From Gigantopelta aegis (lineage: Eukaryota > Mollusca > Gastropoda > Neomphalida > Peltospiridae), in assembly GCF_016097555.1 (NCBI RefSeq), contig NC_054701.1, positions 5,409,890 to 5,473,889 of the forward strand: a DNA stretch of 64,000 bases, read 5' to 3'. The translations under genes and the position numbers were made by a program. The notes under the pieces are model-generated. The model had not been told where the DNA came from and searched no databases. It saw only the letters and a list, made by a program, of their open reading frames with translations. Positions 22,303 to 33,010 of the stretch are shown here, one piece after another; within the stretch, counting starts at the first letter, position 1; every line of letters starts with the position of its first letter.

Positions 22303-22408
22303 CGTTCAGCCAGACTGGTTTGTGCGGTTTATGGTAAACCAAATGGTCACATTGGAAACCAATCAAATAGTTTGCGAACGTTAGCGAAACATTTGCTGGC
22401 TGAACTTG
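22303..22408. mobile_element. Small MITE (GTTCAGCCAG termini), copy 1
   Basis: Ends GTTCAGCCAG and complement of CTGGCTGAAC; matches 27405-27532 in reverse orientation (shared AATCAAATAGTTTGCGAACG / complement). About 105 bp, non-coding. Confidence 0.6.
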
Positions 22409-22526
22409 GGACTGGTAAGACACCTAAAAAAACACTGACTGTAAAGATAAAATGGAACCAACAACTAAAAACTGTTAGTTTTGGGGGGGGGGGTTGGGGG
22501 GGTTTTTAGCTTTAAAATTGGATAAA

Positions 22527-25002
22527 GGGCAATTCCACGGTAACGGAATTACGAGTTGGAGAGATATTTCAGGCATTAAACTCAGCTAGTCCACATAAGA
22601 AAAATTATCATAATGATGTAACTATGTAATACACTAGTACTGCACTAGTCCTTGTCATGGGCAGAAGTGAGACTCCCTACTGCAAGGTGTAGTGCATGAG
22701 TACTTAATTAAAGTTTGGTAACGGAATTACGTAAAAATGGACACCATTTTTACAGGCACCGCAAAACATCAACAAACTCTGAAGTATGATGAAATAATTA
22801 TTTATCTTCATGATGGAATGATGACCTAATGACTTGTGATTAACAAAATAGAAATTATATTACAAATTATCTTTTCATAATTTTGTTGTACAACATTGAA
22901 TGCCGGTAACGGAATTACACAGTTCGGTAACGGAATTACCGCTCTGAATTTACTGTTGAAAAATAAGATTTATTTACTTTAAATTTGATTTGCAAATATG
23001 TTGCATAATTTTATAAGTTAAATAATAATTCAGTATACTTGTTTCAAGCAATCATATTAATATTTCAAATGATAACTAGTTTCAATATCGGTAACATGTA
23101 CACGTACATGTATATGAGTGGAGATTTAAACTAGCGCTAAACTGTGTACATATTACATAGTAAATGTTTAAAATGTTTGACAGCAATTGAAAAAAATTAT
23201 TGAACAGTGACATTGTTAATAACAAAGAGAATTACACCAGGTCAAAGGAACACAGGCCAATTAAAATTATATAGACTGACTGTCAAACATCTAGATTGTA
23301 TTACGATAAGTGAAAGATATTATGCCTAATAATAAAATTCCTCATCTATCTGAGGTTATGGTAACATACATGACAACATTCAAAACACCAGTATTTTCTT
23401 CTTTGGCCAACCAAACATGCCATCTTTCCATTTTAAGAATTTTACTCAGATTAGATTTCCTTGTAAAGACAGGATTAACACTATAAAACGGTTGCTTTCT
23501 TTTTGCCCATTATATACATTTAAAAGCATAATGTTGGTAATTAGAATGATACTTTCCATTTTTTGGATATCCTGTAATTTAAATATAAATTATTAAATAC
23601 ATGTACAGTCAATAAATGCCTTTGGATAAAGTAAAATTAAAGTTTGCTTCAAGTAGATATGTTATGTTACATTTCCACTTTCTGGACCCTATATATGTTT
23701 AAAGATATATGTACAGGGCTTGAAATAGCGGCCTGCAAAAAGTGATAAGAAGTCTATTTTTAAATCTTGCAAGTGAAATAACCATTCACCTGCTAAAATT
23801 AACTCAAAATCGTGTCATTTTTCAAAAAACAGATGTACATACGATCATCTCATCTTCTATTTAGCTGAGGCCGAGCTCATAATTCTGTTATATTTTAATT
23901 TTATAATGCTCTAAACTACACATCAGAGGTCCTAATTTTCCACACATTGTCCCAAACCCTACATTCACGTTACAGCAGGCCATTTTTGTTTCACAGCAGG
24001 CCATTTTTGTTTCACAGCAGGCCATATTTCTTTTTGCCTGCTATTTAAAAATAGTAATAATGGCAGGCCATATTTTACTTCATATTTTGAGCCCCGATAT
24101 AATTCTAGTAGGTTTTGATTATAACTTGAATTTTGTCATGGATATTGCAGATGTTTAGTCAGCATAATGAAGCTTTTAAGTAGTACTATTTGGTTAAAGT
24201 TGATCAGATTTCCTTAATTTCTGTATTGTTAATGGATGACATTTATATTTGCTATGGGTGTTCTGCAAATGCATTTGGAGCCACTACTAGTACTATTACC
24301 ATATGGATTTTTAAAAAAGATTTTGTATATCTTCCTATTGTTACATCACTTGATGTATTGGTGTATATGGATAAGAGTGTAGCATTTTAGTACTATGTAG
24401 GTTTATATTAAAGTGTTTCTTGACACTATATACCAAAGACGGTAACGGAATTACAAACCTATGGTAACGGAATTAGATATGTTTACAGCTTTATAATTTT
24501 ACTAATAATATATGAATTTGAAAGTAAATGTGTCTGATTATGTTCATTAACATATACTCAGAGAATATGAGTTGATTCCTTGATTACATATAAATGAATA
24601 ATACAGTCTAACCTTTTGTTTGTTTTCGGTAACGGAATTACAAACTGATTCTATGTTTTCTAATTTCTCCTAAATCTAAAAAAATAATTTTTGTTCATTA
24701 AAGTGGATTATGAAGTGTAGTACTTTGTTAGTGGTAAAACAAAAACACTAATAAAAAGAATATTACCTTCAATTACATGGCTGCTGTACATAAATTCAGT
24801 GTGTATTACGGAAGTGTCATATTTTTAGTGTGACGGTATCCTCATAAAATAGCTAAAGTCAAACACAACCATTTATTTTACAATATTTTACTTATCAGAT
24901 TTGGATTCTCCAGACATTTTTACATTAAAAACAATCTTAATATATAAGGAATAATATGATTTGATTTTTTCACTCCATGTCCACTTTAGTGTGGAATTGC
25001 CC
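22527..25002. mobile_element. Element F, 2.5-kb element with GGTAACGGAATTAC repeats
   Basis: Termini GGGCAATTCCAC and complement of GTGGAATTGCCC are flanked by TAAA on both sides (22523-22526, 25003-25006). Seven same-strand copies of GGTAACGGAATTAC (one with a single mismatch) sit near the ends: 22539, 22717, 22905, 22926 on the left; 24441, 24463, 24628 on the right. None lies in the middle. The motif's outer halves GTAA/TTAC form a dyad. Clustered subterminal repeats are typical transposase-binding sites. No transposase frame is seen. Element E is nested in the centre. Superfamily not assigned. It occupies the first visible intron of the NRF1-like gene. Confidence 0.75.
23714..24096 (+). 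mobile_element. Element E, nested in element F
   Basis: Starts CAGGGCTTGAAATAGCGG and ends TTTTGAGCCCCG; imperfect inverted termini. Inside, CAGGCCAT(T/A)TTT is tandemly repeated near the right end (about 23970-24070). An inverted relative is at 9398-9725. hAT-like, non-coding. Confidence 0.6.
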
Positions 25003-25908
25003 TAAACTGTTATTGACAAATTGGTTATTCTTTCCAGTAAATAGTAAGGGTTGGGGTTTTTTCAATCCATATACAGTTAGTAGCATATAACACAGAATTC
25101 TGTGAAAATGTTTAGAACTGAATTTTTAGCCCTGCATTTTTGCTTACTGTATAATGTGAATAAAGTTCTTAAAGTAAATTTAGTTGCCCTAATAAAACAT
25201 TGATGCACTTTGAGCAAGTGGATTCCAAGAAGTAACTGTTGACCCACCTGCCATTGAAAGCAGTTTGAAGCAAACTGAAAGATTTTAGTACATGTACACC
25301 AACAACAGAAACTTTGTAATGTAACAGGAGTGTCTCCATATGACTGTTACGTTCAGGGCTGTATTAAGGTTTCAGTGCTATCTGAAAACGGTTCCTCTTT
25401 AACGAAATGCTTACACTCACATCCTAAAAATTATTTCAAGTTCCTGAAAAGTTTTCCAGAGTTATTGTCCAATGTCATTTTCATTCCTGTCATTGGTTAG
25501 TCAAGATCTCAGCATTTGGTTTACTGCTTTCGGTGTAGGTAATAATTTATTAGTAGGAATAGTTTGGCATATGTAACAATAATGCATGTCAAATCGACCG
25601 AAGAGCTCAGAGTGTAATATCGGCATACTTTGACCGACTTCGGCTATCCGAAACACAGAAATTTTAATTTACAGTTTTGATTCTCAATACATGTGTCTTC
25701 TGACTAATACAGTAAACTAAAATGTGTTAAAATTAGTTTGATGCTGACAAGATAATCTACTGGCCAAAAGGCAAGTGTTTTGCAAATTTAAATCGCCATA
25801 ACAGAATTTCACTTGCAGTATATATGTTGCCAGCCATGTGAGCGTATTAACCAGCCAGTATGCTTTCTTATATTAAAGTGATAACATACATTTGTGTTTG
25901 TATTGCAG
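25003..25908. other. Intron 1, right part
   Basis: AT-rich intron sequence up to the acceptor TATTGCAG at 25908. No repeat pair or coding exon recognised. Confidence 0.4.
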
Positions 25909-26007
25909 AATGACAGTGGTTCTGTTGATGCGTTGAGACAGATTGTGACAAAGTGCTACCAGTATTTGGGTCGTGCTGATCTTTTGAAACCAGAACACAA
26001 GCCAGAG
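25909..26007 (+). CDS. NRF1/EWG-like gene, internal exon (33 codons)
   Basis: Acceptor TTGCAG|AATGAC and donor GAG|GTGAAC; phase 0 on both sides. It encodes SVDALRQIVTKCYQYLGRAD followed by LLKPEHKPE. The pattern LRxIVxxCYxxxGRxDLL is the one found directly after the WWP segment in NRF1-type proteins. Together with the preceding exon this is the best clue to the family. Its short length and clean phasing support it as a real exon. Confidence 0.8.
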
Positions 26008-26104
26008 GTGAACTTATATCCTACTCTGCAAGATTTAAAAATCAGTTTCCTGTAATTCTTGTAATTTTTAATAGGGTGGTTCTAAAAAGTATTAGATTGT
26101 TTTT

Positions 26105-26215
26105 AACATTATGACTACTGCAGGGGAGATATCTCACCCGACGCCACGCCAGTTGACATGCCCCAATTCATATTTCCCACTGTTTTGCACATGACACTCA
26201 CCGGAAATAATAATA
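26105..26215 (+). repeat. Dispersed repeat W fragment
   Basis: Matches about 2208-2315 (TGACTACTGCAGG, GAGATATCTCA, CCCCAATTCATATTTCCC, GACACTCACCGGAAA). Non-coding; family unknown. Confidence 0.6.
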
Positions 26216-26308
26216 GAACACAGGAAATATATTAATTCAGAGTAGAGCAGCTTTAGTTCTTCGTTTTCCATGGAAAATATCTGGGAATGTTTAGTTTAAA
26301 AAGTGGTT

Positions 26309-26455
26309 TTAAAAGATCCCTTGCTGCTAATTGGAGTAGTCCATGAAGTGGCGACAACAGATTTTCTCTCTCAATATCTGTGTGGTCCTTAATGTCCGAC
26401 ACCATATAACCGTAATTAAAATGTGTTGAGCATGTCGTTAAATAAAACATTTCCA
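26309..26455 (+). mobile_element. SINE 3' half, intronic
   Basis: Matches the tail half of the SINE family at 48030-48245: AAAGATCCCTTGCTGCTAAT, TCTGTGTGGTCC, then AAATGTGTTGAG and GTTAAATAAAACATTTCC. 5' truncated. Confidence 0.8.
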
Positions 26456-26651
26456 TTGATATCAAATTTTGTCTAATCTGTAGGAACCATTACAGATAAG
26501 ATCTTTCGTGACATTTGATATGCATTTTTATAATGGGTTGTTAAAGCCCAACAATCAAGTTTCAATTATAATTTATCACAAACATCACTGAGAAATAGGT
26601 CAGTCTGAGTAATAGAGGTGACTACACTGTACTTAGTTGCCATCACTAAGA

Positions 26652-27826
26652 CAGGCCTTTCCCCAGGATTTTTTTAAGGCGCTTACATATTTAGCATCAT
26701 TATAAGACAAAAATCAAGCCAAAAGAAGTGGGGTAGTGGGTTGAAAACAGCCTTCAATCCATCAAATCATGTTGGGGTTTTTTGGGGGGTTTTGGGGTGG
26801 GGTGGGGGGTGGGGGTAAAACTTTAAAAAAAATAACCCATCAATTCCCCACCCCCAACAATTTCATAATTTGGGCCATGTTGTTGCTGTTGATTTCAGCG
26901 TCATGTTAAATGCTTGTTGGGATTTCTGCTTGTAAAATACCTAAGCTAAGAATGTTGACGTCACAGTATATTCATTTATAAAAAAATAAAAAAAAGGTAA
27001 TAAAATAAAATTTTACGGTCTTTTTAAAATCCAGCTACCTTATTAAATGTCACCTCACAGTTTTACAAATATATATCTAGCATTGTCTAACAAATATGAT
27101 TATTGTAAACTAATTCAGTGTACGTGTAACTACAATTTGTATAAATACTGCATGTTCATTTCCCGCGATCACAATCTGCATGCGTGCTCACGACCATAGG
27201 TACAAAATTAACAAAGACAAAGGAAATAACCGAAACTGCAGTTAGGTATTCATTGATGCAAACAACTATTGCTTTTCTACAAATTTACATCAAGATTTAC
27301 TTCTGTGTCACTGTACTGTTTAATGTCCGCAACGATGTCTCTTGACACGTGGGTGTCAGCTGACTCTGAAGCGTGACGTATATTACGCCAAGAGCTTTCC
27401 TCAGTTCAGCCAACGAACGTACTTCCTAATGTTCGCGAACTATTTGATTGGTGTCTGTCGTGTCCATTTGGTTTAACGTGAAGCACACAAACCAGTGTAG
27501 CGAACGTTTTGTTTTCGCTCGGTCTGGCTGAACTCAGCCCTTGGGATAACCTGTACCACGTGACCAGCACAAGCCCGCCGACAATTAAAACGGTGCGATC
27601 AATGGACCTCAAAGTGAACATCTAAAGAATTGCAGAGATACCAAATGGAAGTGTGATAATGTGTGGTGAATGACGTTACGGATCACAGCTCCATTGTTTT
27701 GTATACATGTTACAAATTAAGCCGACACGGTCCTGCAGTTAAGGCGCTTACCAGACATGAAGGCGCTTACTTGGCTGGCTAAGGGAGCACAGGCCGTGTC
27801 GGCTTATCGCTCTAGGGAAACCCCTG
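26652..27826. mobile_element. Element S, 1175-bp hAT-like element
   Basis: Terminal repeats CAGGCCTTTCCCCAG and complement of CTAGGGAAACCCCTG are flanked by a perfect 5-bp duplication TAAGA (26647-26651, 27827-27831). The uninterrupted site CTAAGAGATAGG is seen in neighbouring monomers. Contains a G-quadruplex-like tract at about 26774-26815, a 15-bp stem AAGCCGACACGG.../...CCGTGTCGGCTT near the right end and a nested MITE (27405-27532). Non-coding. Confidence 0.8.
27405..27532. mobile_element. Small MITE (TTCAGCC termini), copy 2
   Basis: Inverted ends TTCAGCCA and complement of TGGCTGAA with a 5-bp duplication CTCAG (27400-27404, 27533-27537). Reverse-orientation relative of 22303-22408. 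Nested in element S. Confidence 0.65.
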
Positions 27827-28818
27827 TAAGAGATAGGTCAGTCTGAATAATAGAGGTGACTACATTGTACTTAGTTGCCATCACTAGAGATAGGTCAGTC
27901 TGAGTAATATAGGTGACTACATTGTACTTAGTTGCCATCACTGGAGATAGGTCAGTCTGAGTAATAGAGGTGACTACATTGTACTTAGTTGCCTTCACTG
28001 GAGATAGGTCAGTCTGATTAATAGAGCCGACTACACTGTACTTAGTTGCCATCACTGGAGATAGGTCAGTCTGATTAATAGAGCCGACTACACTACTTAG
28101 TTGCCATCACTAGACATAGGTCAGTCTGATTAATAGAGGTGACTACACTGTACTTAGTTGCCATCACTAAGAGATCGGTCAGTCTGATTAATAGAGGTGA
28201 CTACATTGTACTTGGTTTCCATCACTAGAGATAGGTCAGTCTGATTAATAGAGCCGACTACACTGTACTTAGTTGCCATCACTAGAGATAGGTCAGTCTG
28301 ATTAATAGAGGTGACTACACTGTACTTAGTGTCCATCACTAGAGATAGGTCAGTCTGATTAATAGAGGCGACTACACTGTACTTAGTTGTCATCACTGAG
28401 AGATAGGTCAGTCTGAGTAATAGAGGTGACTACACTGTACTTAGTTTCCATCACTAGAGATAGGTCAGTCTGAGTAATAGAAGTGACTACACTGTACTTA
28501 GTTGCCATCACTAAGAGATAGGTCAGTCTGATTAATAGAGGTGACTACATTGTACTTAGTGTCCATCACTAGAGATAGGTCAGTCTGATTAATAGAAGTG
28601 ACTACACTGTACTTAGTTGCCATCACTAAGAGATAGGTCAGTCTGATTAATAGAGGTGACTACATTGTACTTAGTGTCCATCACTAGAGATAGGTCAGTC
28701 TGATTAATAGAGGTGACTACATTGTACTTAGTGCTTTAACATTTGTTTTATTTTTAGATAGATGCATCCTTGAGTGTACATTTGATTTATTATTTTTATG
28801 GGTGTTTTTTTTTTTCAG

Positions 28819-28867
28819 ATGGATGAATCTTGTCAGCTGGAAACATGTGAATCAAACAGAATTGAAG
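28819..28867 (+). CDS. NRF1/EWG-like gene, small exon
   Basis: A poly-T tract and TTTTTCAG precede it; donor GAAG|GTATGT. 49 nt encoding MDESCQLETCESNRIE plus one base; phase 0 in, phase 1 out. The phase matches the next exon exactly (G + AA = Glu). Acidic, no domain. Lies directly after the 57-bp tandem array. Confidence 0.7.
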
Positions 28868-29027
28868 GTATGTTTAATTTCTTTCTTTCTTTCTTAAATA
28901 TGGTAATTATGTAATTAGCATACATGAATATTGGTTGTGATTGCATTTTGCTTTTTAGAATCTGCTGTCTGCTGTTGAATGCAGAAGTCAAGTTAAGTTT
29001 CTTTTTCTTTTCATGAACGTCTTGGGT

Positions 29028-29175
29028 CAGGCTTTAATCTAGAATTCAAAAAATAGCTGAAGTGACTTCTCCCTTCCCAGAAGAAAGGGGTGAAGTTTGA
29101 TAATAAAAAAACAAAAAACAAAACACAGGCAAAGTGATCATTTATCGGTACATTTCATAACATTTTTCCAGTTTC
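29028..29175 (+). repeat. Dispersed repeat, copy 2
   Basis: Same-strand match to 4135-4290 with the same CTTCTCCCTTCCCAGAAG hairpin core. Intronic. Confidence 0.5.
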
Positions 29176-29180
29176 CACAA

Positions 29181-29275
29181 AGACAGTGGGTTTCCTCTCT
29201 CAGTACCTGTGTGGTCCGTAACCATATGTCTGACCCATATAACCGCAAATAAAATGTGTTGAGTGCGTCCTTCTT
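29181..29275 (+). mobile_element. SINE tail fragment, intronic
   Basis: GTGGGTTTCCTCTCTCAG, CTGTGTGGTCC, ATATGTCTGAC and AAATAAAATGTGTTGAGTGC match the 3' end of the SINE at 48030-48245. 5' truncated. Confidence 0.75.
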
Positions 29276-29662
29276 GATGTCATTTCATTTTTGAAATTGG
29301 ATTAAGTCCAGAATATTACAGCGACTTCAAATTCTTACTACTGCTAATAACTCGGCGACGTAGCTGACTTTCAGCGAAAATAAATGCTAATTTCGCCGGC
29401 AAGATTAGGGCCTGTAGGGTAATGGTCACTCAGTTGAAAGCTGAAAGATGTTGCCGTCACATGACTGGAACCGGTGGAAGAGGATGCATAAACAATTTAA
29501 GTAATTGCATTGGTTGTTGGGATGTTCAGACCTGTGTGCTGTACTAGAATAAAATGCCATTGAGGTCAGGTTATAAATGTTCCGACTTGAAAATGTGTAA
29601 GCTGCTAGTGAACCGTAGAAATGTCTTGTTCTTGTGTATGAATGTTTGATTTCTCCTTACAG

Positions 29663-31737
29663 AAAATGAGGAGCATGCTCAGGCTGTGGATGAGCTGATG
29701 GACTTGGAGGTTGAGGAAATAGTAGAGAGTGATGCCAGCGACAGCAGCGATGATGAGATTGTCATTTACAGTGAGGAGAGCGACATTGATGAAATTAATC
29801 TGGAGGTGCAGACCACAACCACTGGACCAATGTACCTTATAGGAAACAGTAAAAACTTTAAATCTCATTTTGAAGTTAAAACTAATCCACCCAAGCCTAA
29901 ACTTCTAGGACCTAAATGTGCCCGAAGACTGTCTGCAGTGCAGCAAGCATCTACAAAACTGCATACATCTCCAGTACTGCATCCATCTACTGTACCACGC
30001 ACACTAACTAAGATTGAATTTTTAAATACTCTTGGGTTAAAGACAACAAGCCAGCATGAACGAGATGAGATGGTCATAAAGAAAGAAGTCAACATTAATT
30101 GTGATGTTTTGTCTGTTGATGAGTTTGACCAGCATCAAATTTGTTCGCCGAGGTCGTCGAGAACGTTAATATCTCAAATGAGTCGTGATCTGGAGAATTG
30201 TCCGAGGAAACGACTCAGCTTCAGTGCATTGGAGTATGGCCACTGCGAAGGAGACCAGCTCGAGGACTGCACGTCGCAGATACAAGGCTGTCTTCTTCGC
30301 ATCCCATTCAGCTCTCACCTCGGGATGAGGCTCAAGAAACACATGCGGGGGGAGAATACTCTGAACATCATCTACAACCCTGCTGAATACTGCGGCACCG
30401 CGCCCAGGCCGGAGTTTACCGACAAGCTCCGAATTCGACCGCAGGACTTCCCAGTGACATTCAAACGGAGGAAACGGGGTATTCCAAAACACTCACATGA
30501 AATAAAATTCTCTAAGGCGGACAAGAAAAAGTTCCTGATACGCGTCAAAACGGGTCTAACTGAACGCAGTCGGCGGTTGAAGAGATTGATGAAAAACTGT
30601 AAAGTGGTGCTGAACCGCGTGACGGACGACGAAATAAAACAGTGGGCCAAGCCCATGTTTCACGACAACACTGTGTGGACTATAGATGACGATATTTCTA
30701 TTGTTGCTGTGGACATTCCGATGTCAAACATCAACCGACAGTCCACGCAGCAGCAGCAGAGTTTGAGCCGTGTGTACAGACCACCTTTAGGACGCACTAT
30801 GTTAAATCCTGCAGTCATGAAGCCGGTGCTTGGCAATGTACTTGCCGACAGACGAATGCAATGCTTAATGTCCGAACCGAGACCATGTTTTTTGGTGAAG
30901 AAAGTGGAAAAACAGTTTAACGCAAACAACGGGGACACATCGTCAAAGATGGTGTATGTACCTGTCTCACAACACATATCGATGCCAGTCAGCAAAGCTG
31001 AAAGTTTGGTGGCAAGGAGTGAAAATGAAAATGCTCCCATTGGTCTGAATCAGGTACAAGGTAGCAATAGGAGGAAGCAAAACTTCCAGGTGCGACAAGA
31101 TCTTGATGATGATGGCATTTCCCATAGAAAACTGCATGGTAATCATGAGGCTGAGAATAAGATAAATCTCCTGAAAAACAAGTTGCAGAGTGATACTTTT
31201 CAGCCATATCAATCCACACTGCCTAAATCGTACGAGAAGCTGCAGAGTGCACTGAAAAATGTGTTGGTGAAAACATCCGGTGCTGTTCAGGGTATTAACC
31301 ACATGAATGGTGATCACAGTGTATTGAGTGCTGCTAGTACATGTCAAAATAACTCTCGGACTATGTCGCCCAGTGATAGGACAAGTCACATAAATCATCT
31401 GGCGGCAGAAGTTGACGATGATCTGCCGAATGAATCAAGTCACAGTCTGAAGATCTCTTCGGTGTACAGTTTGAAGACGAGTCCTAGTACAATTATTCGC
31501 AAAGAGCTTGGCAGAATTGGCTGCATTTCTTCTTCCATCGACGACGACCATGACTGGCCACAGAAAGTGGTCAAAGGTGATCAGTGTAAAGCATCTGTTG
31601 TGTCGAACTCCAGTGTGAAACTCTCCAATTGTACAAGTCCTGTTTTACCCATCATAGACAAACGTCCTGTTAGTGATGATGACGACGATGACTGCATTTG
31701 TGTTGGTGAAATTATTACAATAGATGATGATGACTGA
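29663..31737 (+). CDS. NRF1/EWG-like nuclear protein, last coding exon (2.1 kb)
   Basis: The acceptor CTTACAG ends at 29662; the frame is phase 1 and runs to TGA at 31735-31737. With the three upstream exons it gives a 782-residue partial protein. The exon begins with an acidic cluster (DELMDLEVEEIVES, SDSSDDE, SEESDIDE). Its most folded-looking, basic middle part (about 30230-30660) contains CLLRIPFSSHLGMRLKKHM, YNPAEYCG, FKRRKRGIPKHSH, then TERSRRLKRLMKNC, and has several nuclear-signal-like basic patches. The rest is Ser/Asn-rich and probably disordered. The C-terminus is strongly acidic with a hydrophobic core, CICVGEIITIDDDD, which fits a SUMO-interacting motif; DDDISIVAVDI earlier is a second candidate. 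I infer a nuclear, possibly transcription- or chromatin-related role from the WWP/GRxDLL similarity in the upstream exons; no enzyme motif is seen and I cannot name an orthologue. Confidence 0.9.
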
Positions 31738-32019
31738 TTTATGACTGCCAGTCTATAAGCATGTGTGTTATATGTAACTTAATAAGGCTGTAGTTTTGTT
31801 TTAGGCAAACTAAAACAGCTGGGACCATCTTTATTGTAGTTTTATGAATATGAAAAAAACCCAACTACAATAAGTTACCTCAATTTACATTATTTGTCAG
31901 TATTGCTTAACCTAATGTTAAGTTACAAGAGATTTATTGCCTTTCAACACTTTAAACTTCTTTTGAGGTGGGCATAATTTATTAAAAATTAGGACAAAGT
32001 AAAACCATAATTAACTTAA
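31738..32019 (+). other. Probable 3' UTR of the NRF1-like gene
   Basis: AT-rich sequence following the stop with no coding content. No canonical AATAAA is seen before the transposon at 32020. The nearest AATAAA (about 32043 and 32382) lie inside that transposon, so it may supply the polyadenylation signal. Confidence 0.4.
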
Positions 32020-32762
32020 AGGGACACACCCTAGTTTTCACAAATAAAATTGCAATTTACTTGCCGTTTATTATTTAGAATATACATTTCCATTCACCTG
32101 AAGTGTTTTTTGGTAATCCTGGTGTTTGTAATACCACAAAATACATTTTTCGTATTTCTGAAAAACGGACACACGTTTGAAAAAAAACCGTGGAGCAGAC
32201 AAGGTCTAATCTATTTTTAGACGGGATATTTCCATTTCAATGTCACAGACGTTGGTATACCACGTGACTGTTATCATTTTGGTTCGGTTTGTTTTCTCGT
32301 GCACGGTTCGCGCAATCAACATCCGATTTGTTGTTCATTTGTGAGATTTTTCTTCACAGTTCGTGAACATTTTCAGTAACAATAAAGTTCTCAGACAAGT
32401 AAGTATCTCAATACAAAACGTTACAAACCCTTAAAACCAATAATTTTGCCAAGTCCTATGATATCTGGAGAGGGGATACAACCAGGACAGAACAGTTGGA
32501 ACAGGAGAGGTGAAAAGAACGCACCCCAAGTCTGTGAAATTTGTGGTGACATAGGCATTGTTGTGCTTCTACTGGTGACATCAGAATACAAACTTTCAAA
32601 ATTATTTTAAGCAATTGGGACATGGGGATTCCCATGGTATTTATCGATATAAGACCTGCTTTTTCACTCCATTTGATAAAAACTTGATCTAAGTGTGTTA
32701 CAGGTTTGTAGATTAACCAAATTATAATTTATTTTCGCTGGATGGAACTAGGGTGTGTGGCT
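32020..32762. mobile_element. TTAA-flanked element I, copy 1
   Basis: TTAA at 32016-32019 and 32763-32766. Inverted termini AGGGACACACCCTAGTT and complement of AACTAGGGTGTGTGGCT. Long near-identical match to 49460-50269 (CACGTGACTGTTATCATTTT, GTGCACGGTTCGCGCAATCA, GAGAGGGGATACAACCAGGA). Kolobok/piggyBac-like non-autonomous; no intact transposase. Confidence 0.8.
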
Positions 32763-32778
32763 TTAATGAAAAATTAGG

Positions 32779-33010
32779 GTTTTTTGTTTAACGACACCAC
32801 TAGAGCACATGAATTAATCATTGGCTGTTGGATGTAAAATATTTAGTAATTTTGACATATAGTCTTCGAGCAAACCCACATTTTTCCATATGCACTTTCC
32901 CACAGACAGAACAGCACATACCTTGGCCTTTGATATATCGGTCTTGGTGCACAAGTTGGGACAGGGGGAAAAAAACAATCCGAGAATGGGTGCACTGAGG
33001 TAATTCAATC
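32779..33010 (-). mobile_element. SINE, diverged copy
   Basis: Reverse complement of the SINE type at 52104-52420: TTTGTTTAACGACACCACTA, then TTGGATGTAAAATATTTAG, TTTGACATATAGTC and CAGCACATACCTTGGCCTTT. The head is too diverged to see promoter boxes. Confidence 0.7.

Larger units (their letters stand above)
26585..28736 (+). repeat. 57-bp intronic tandem array, split by a transposon
   Basis: One monomer at about 26587-26651 and about 16 more at 27832-28736. The unit is about 57 bp with the core AGATAGGTCAGTCTGA...GAGGTGACTACA...TACTTAGTTGCCATCACTA. Element S is inserted between monomers 1 and 2, so the array, or at least two monomers, predates it. The 57-bp length is a multiple of three, which is why long but meaningless minus-strand frames run through the array. 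It lies just upstream of a small exon. Confidence 0.9.

Noticed and set aside
27804-28396. Repetitive minus-strand proteins (MATKYNVVTSI-type) in the intron array
   Set aside because: Produced by the 57-bp period being a multiple of three; no start context, domain or conservation beyond the DNA repeat.
29605-31398. Minus-strand and alternative-frame ORFs overlapping the large exon
   Set aside because: Shadows of the 683-codon coding frame; shorter, without domains and without splice support.
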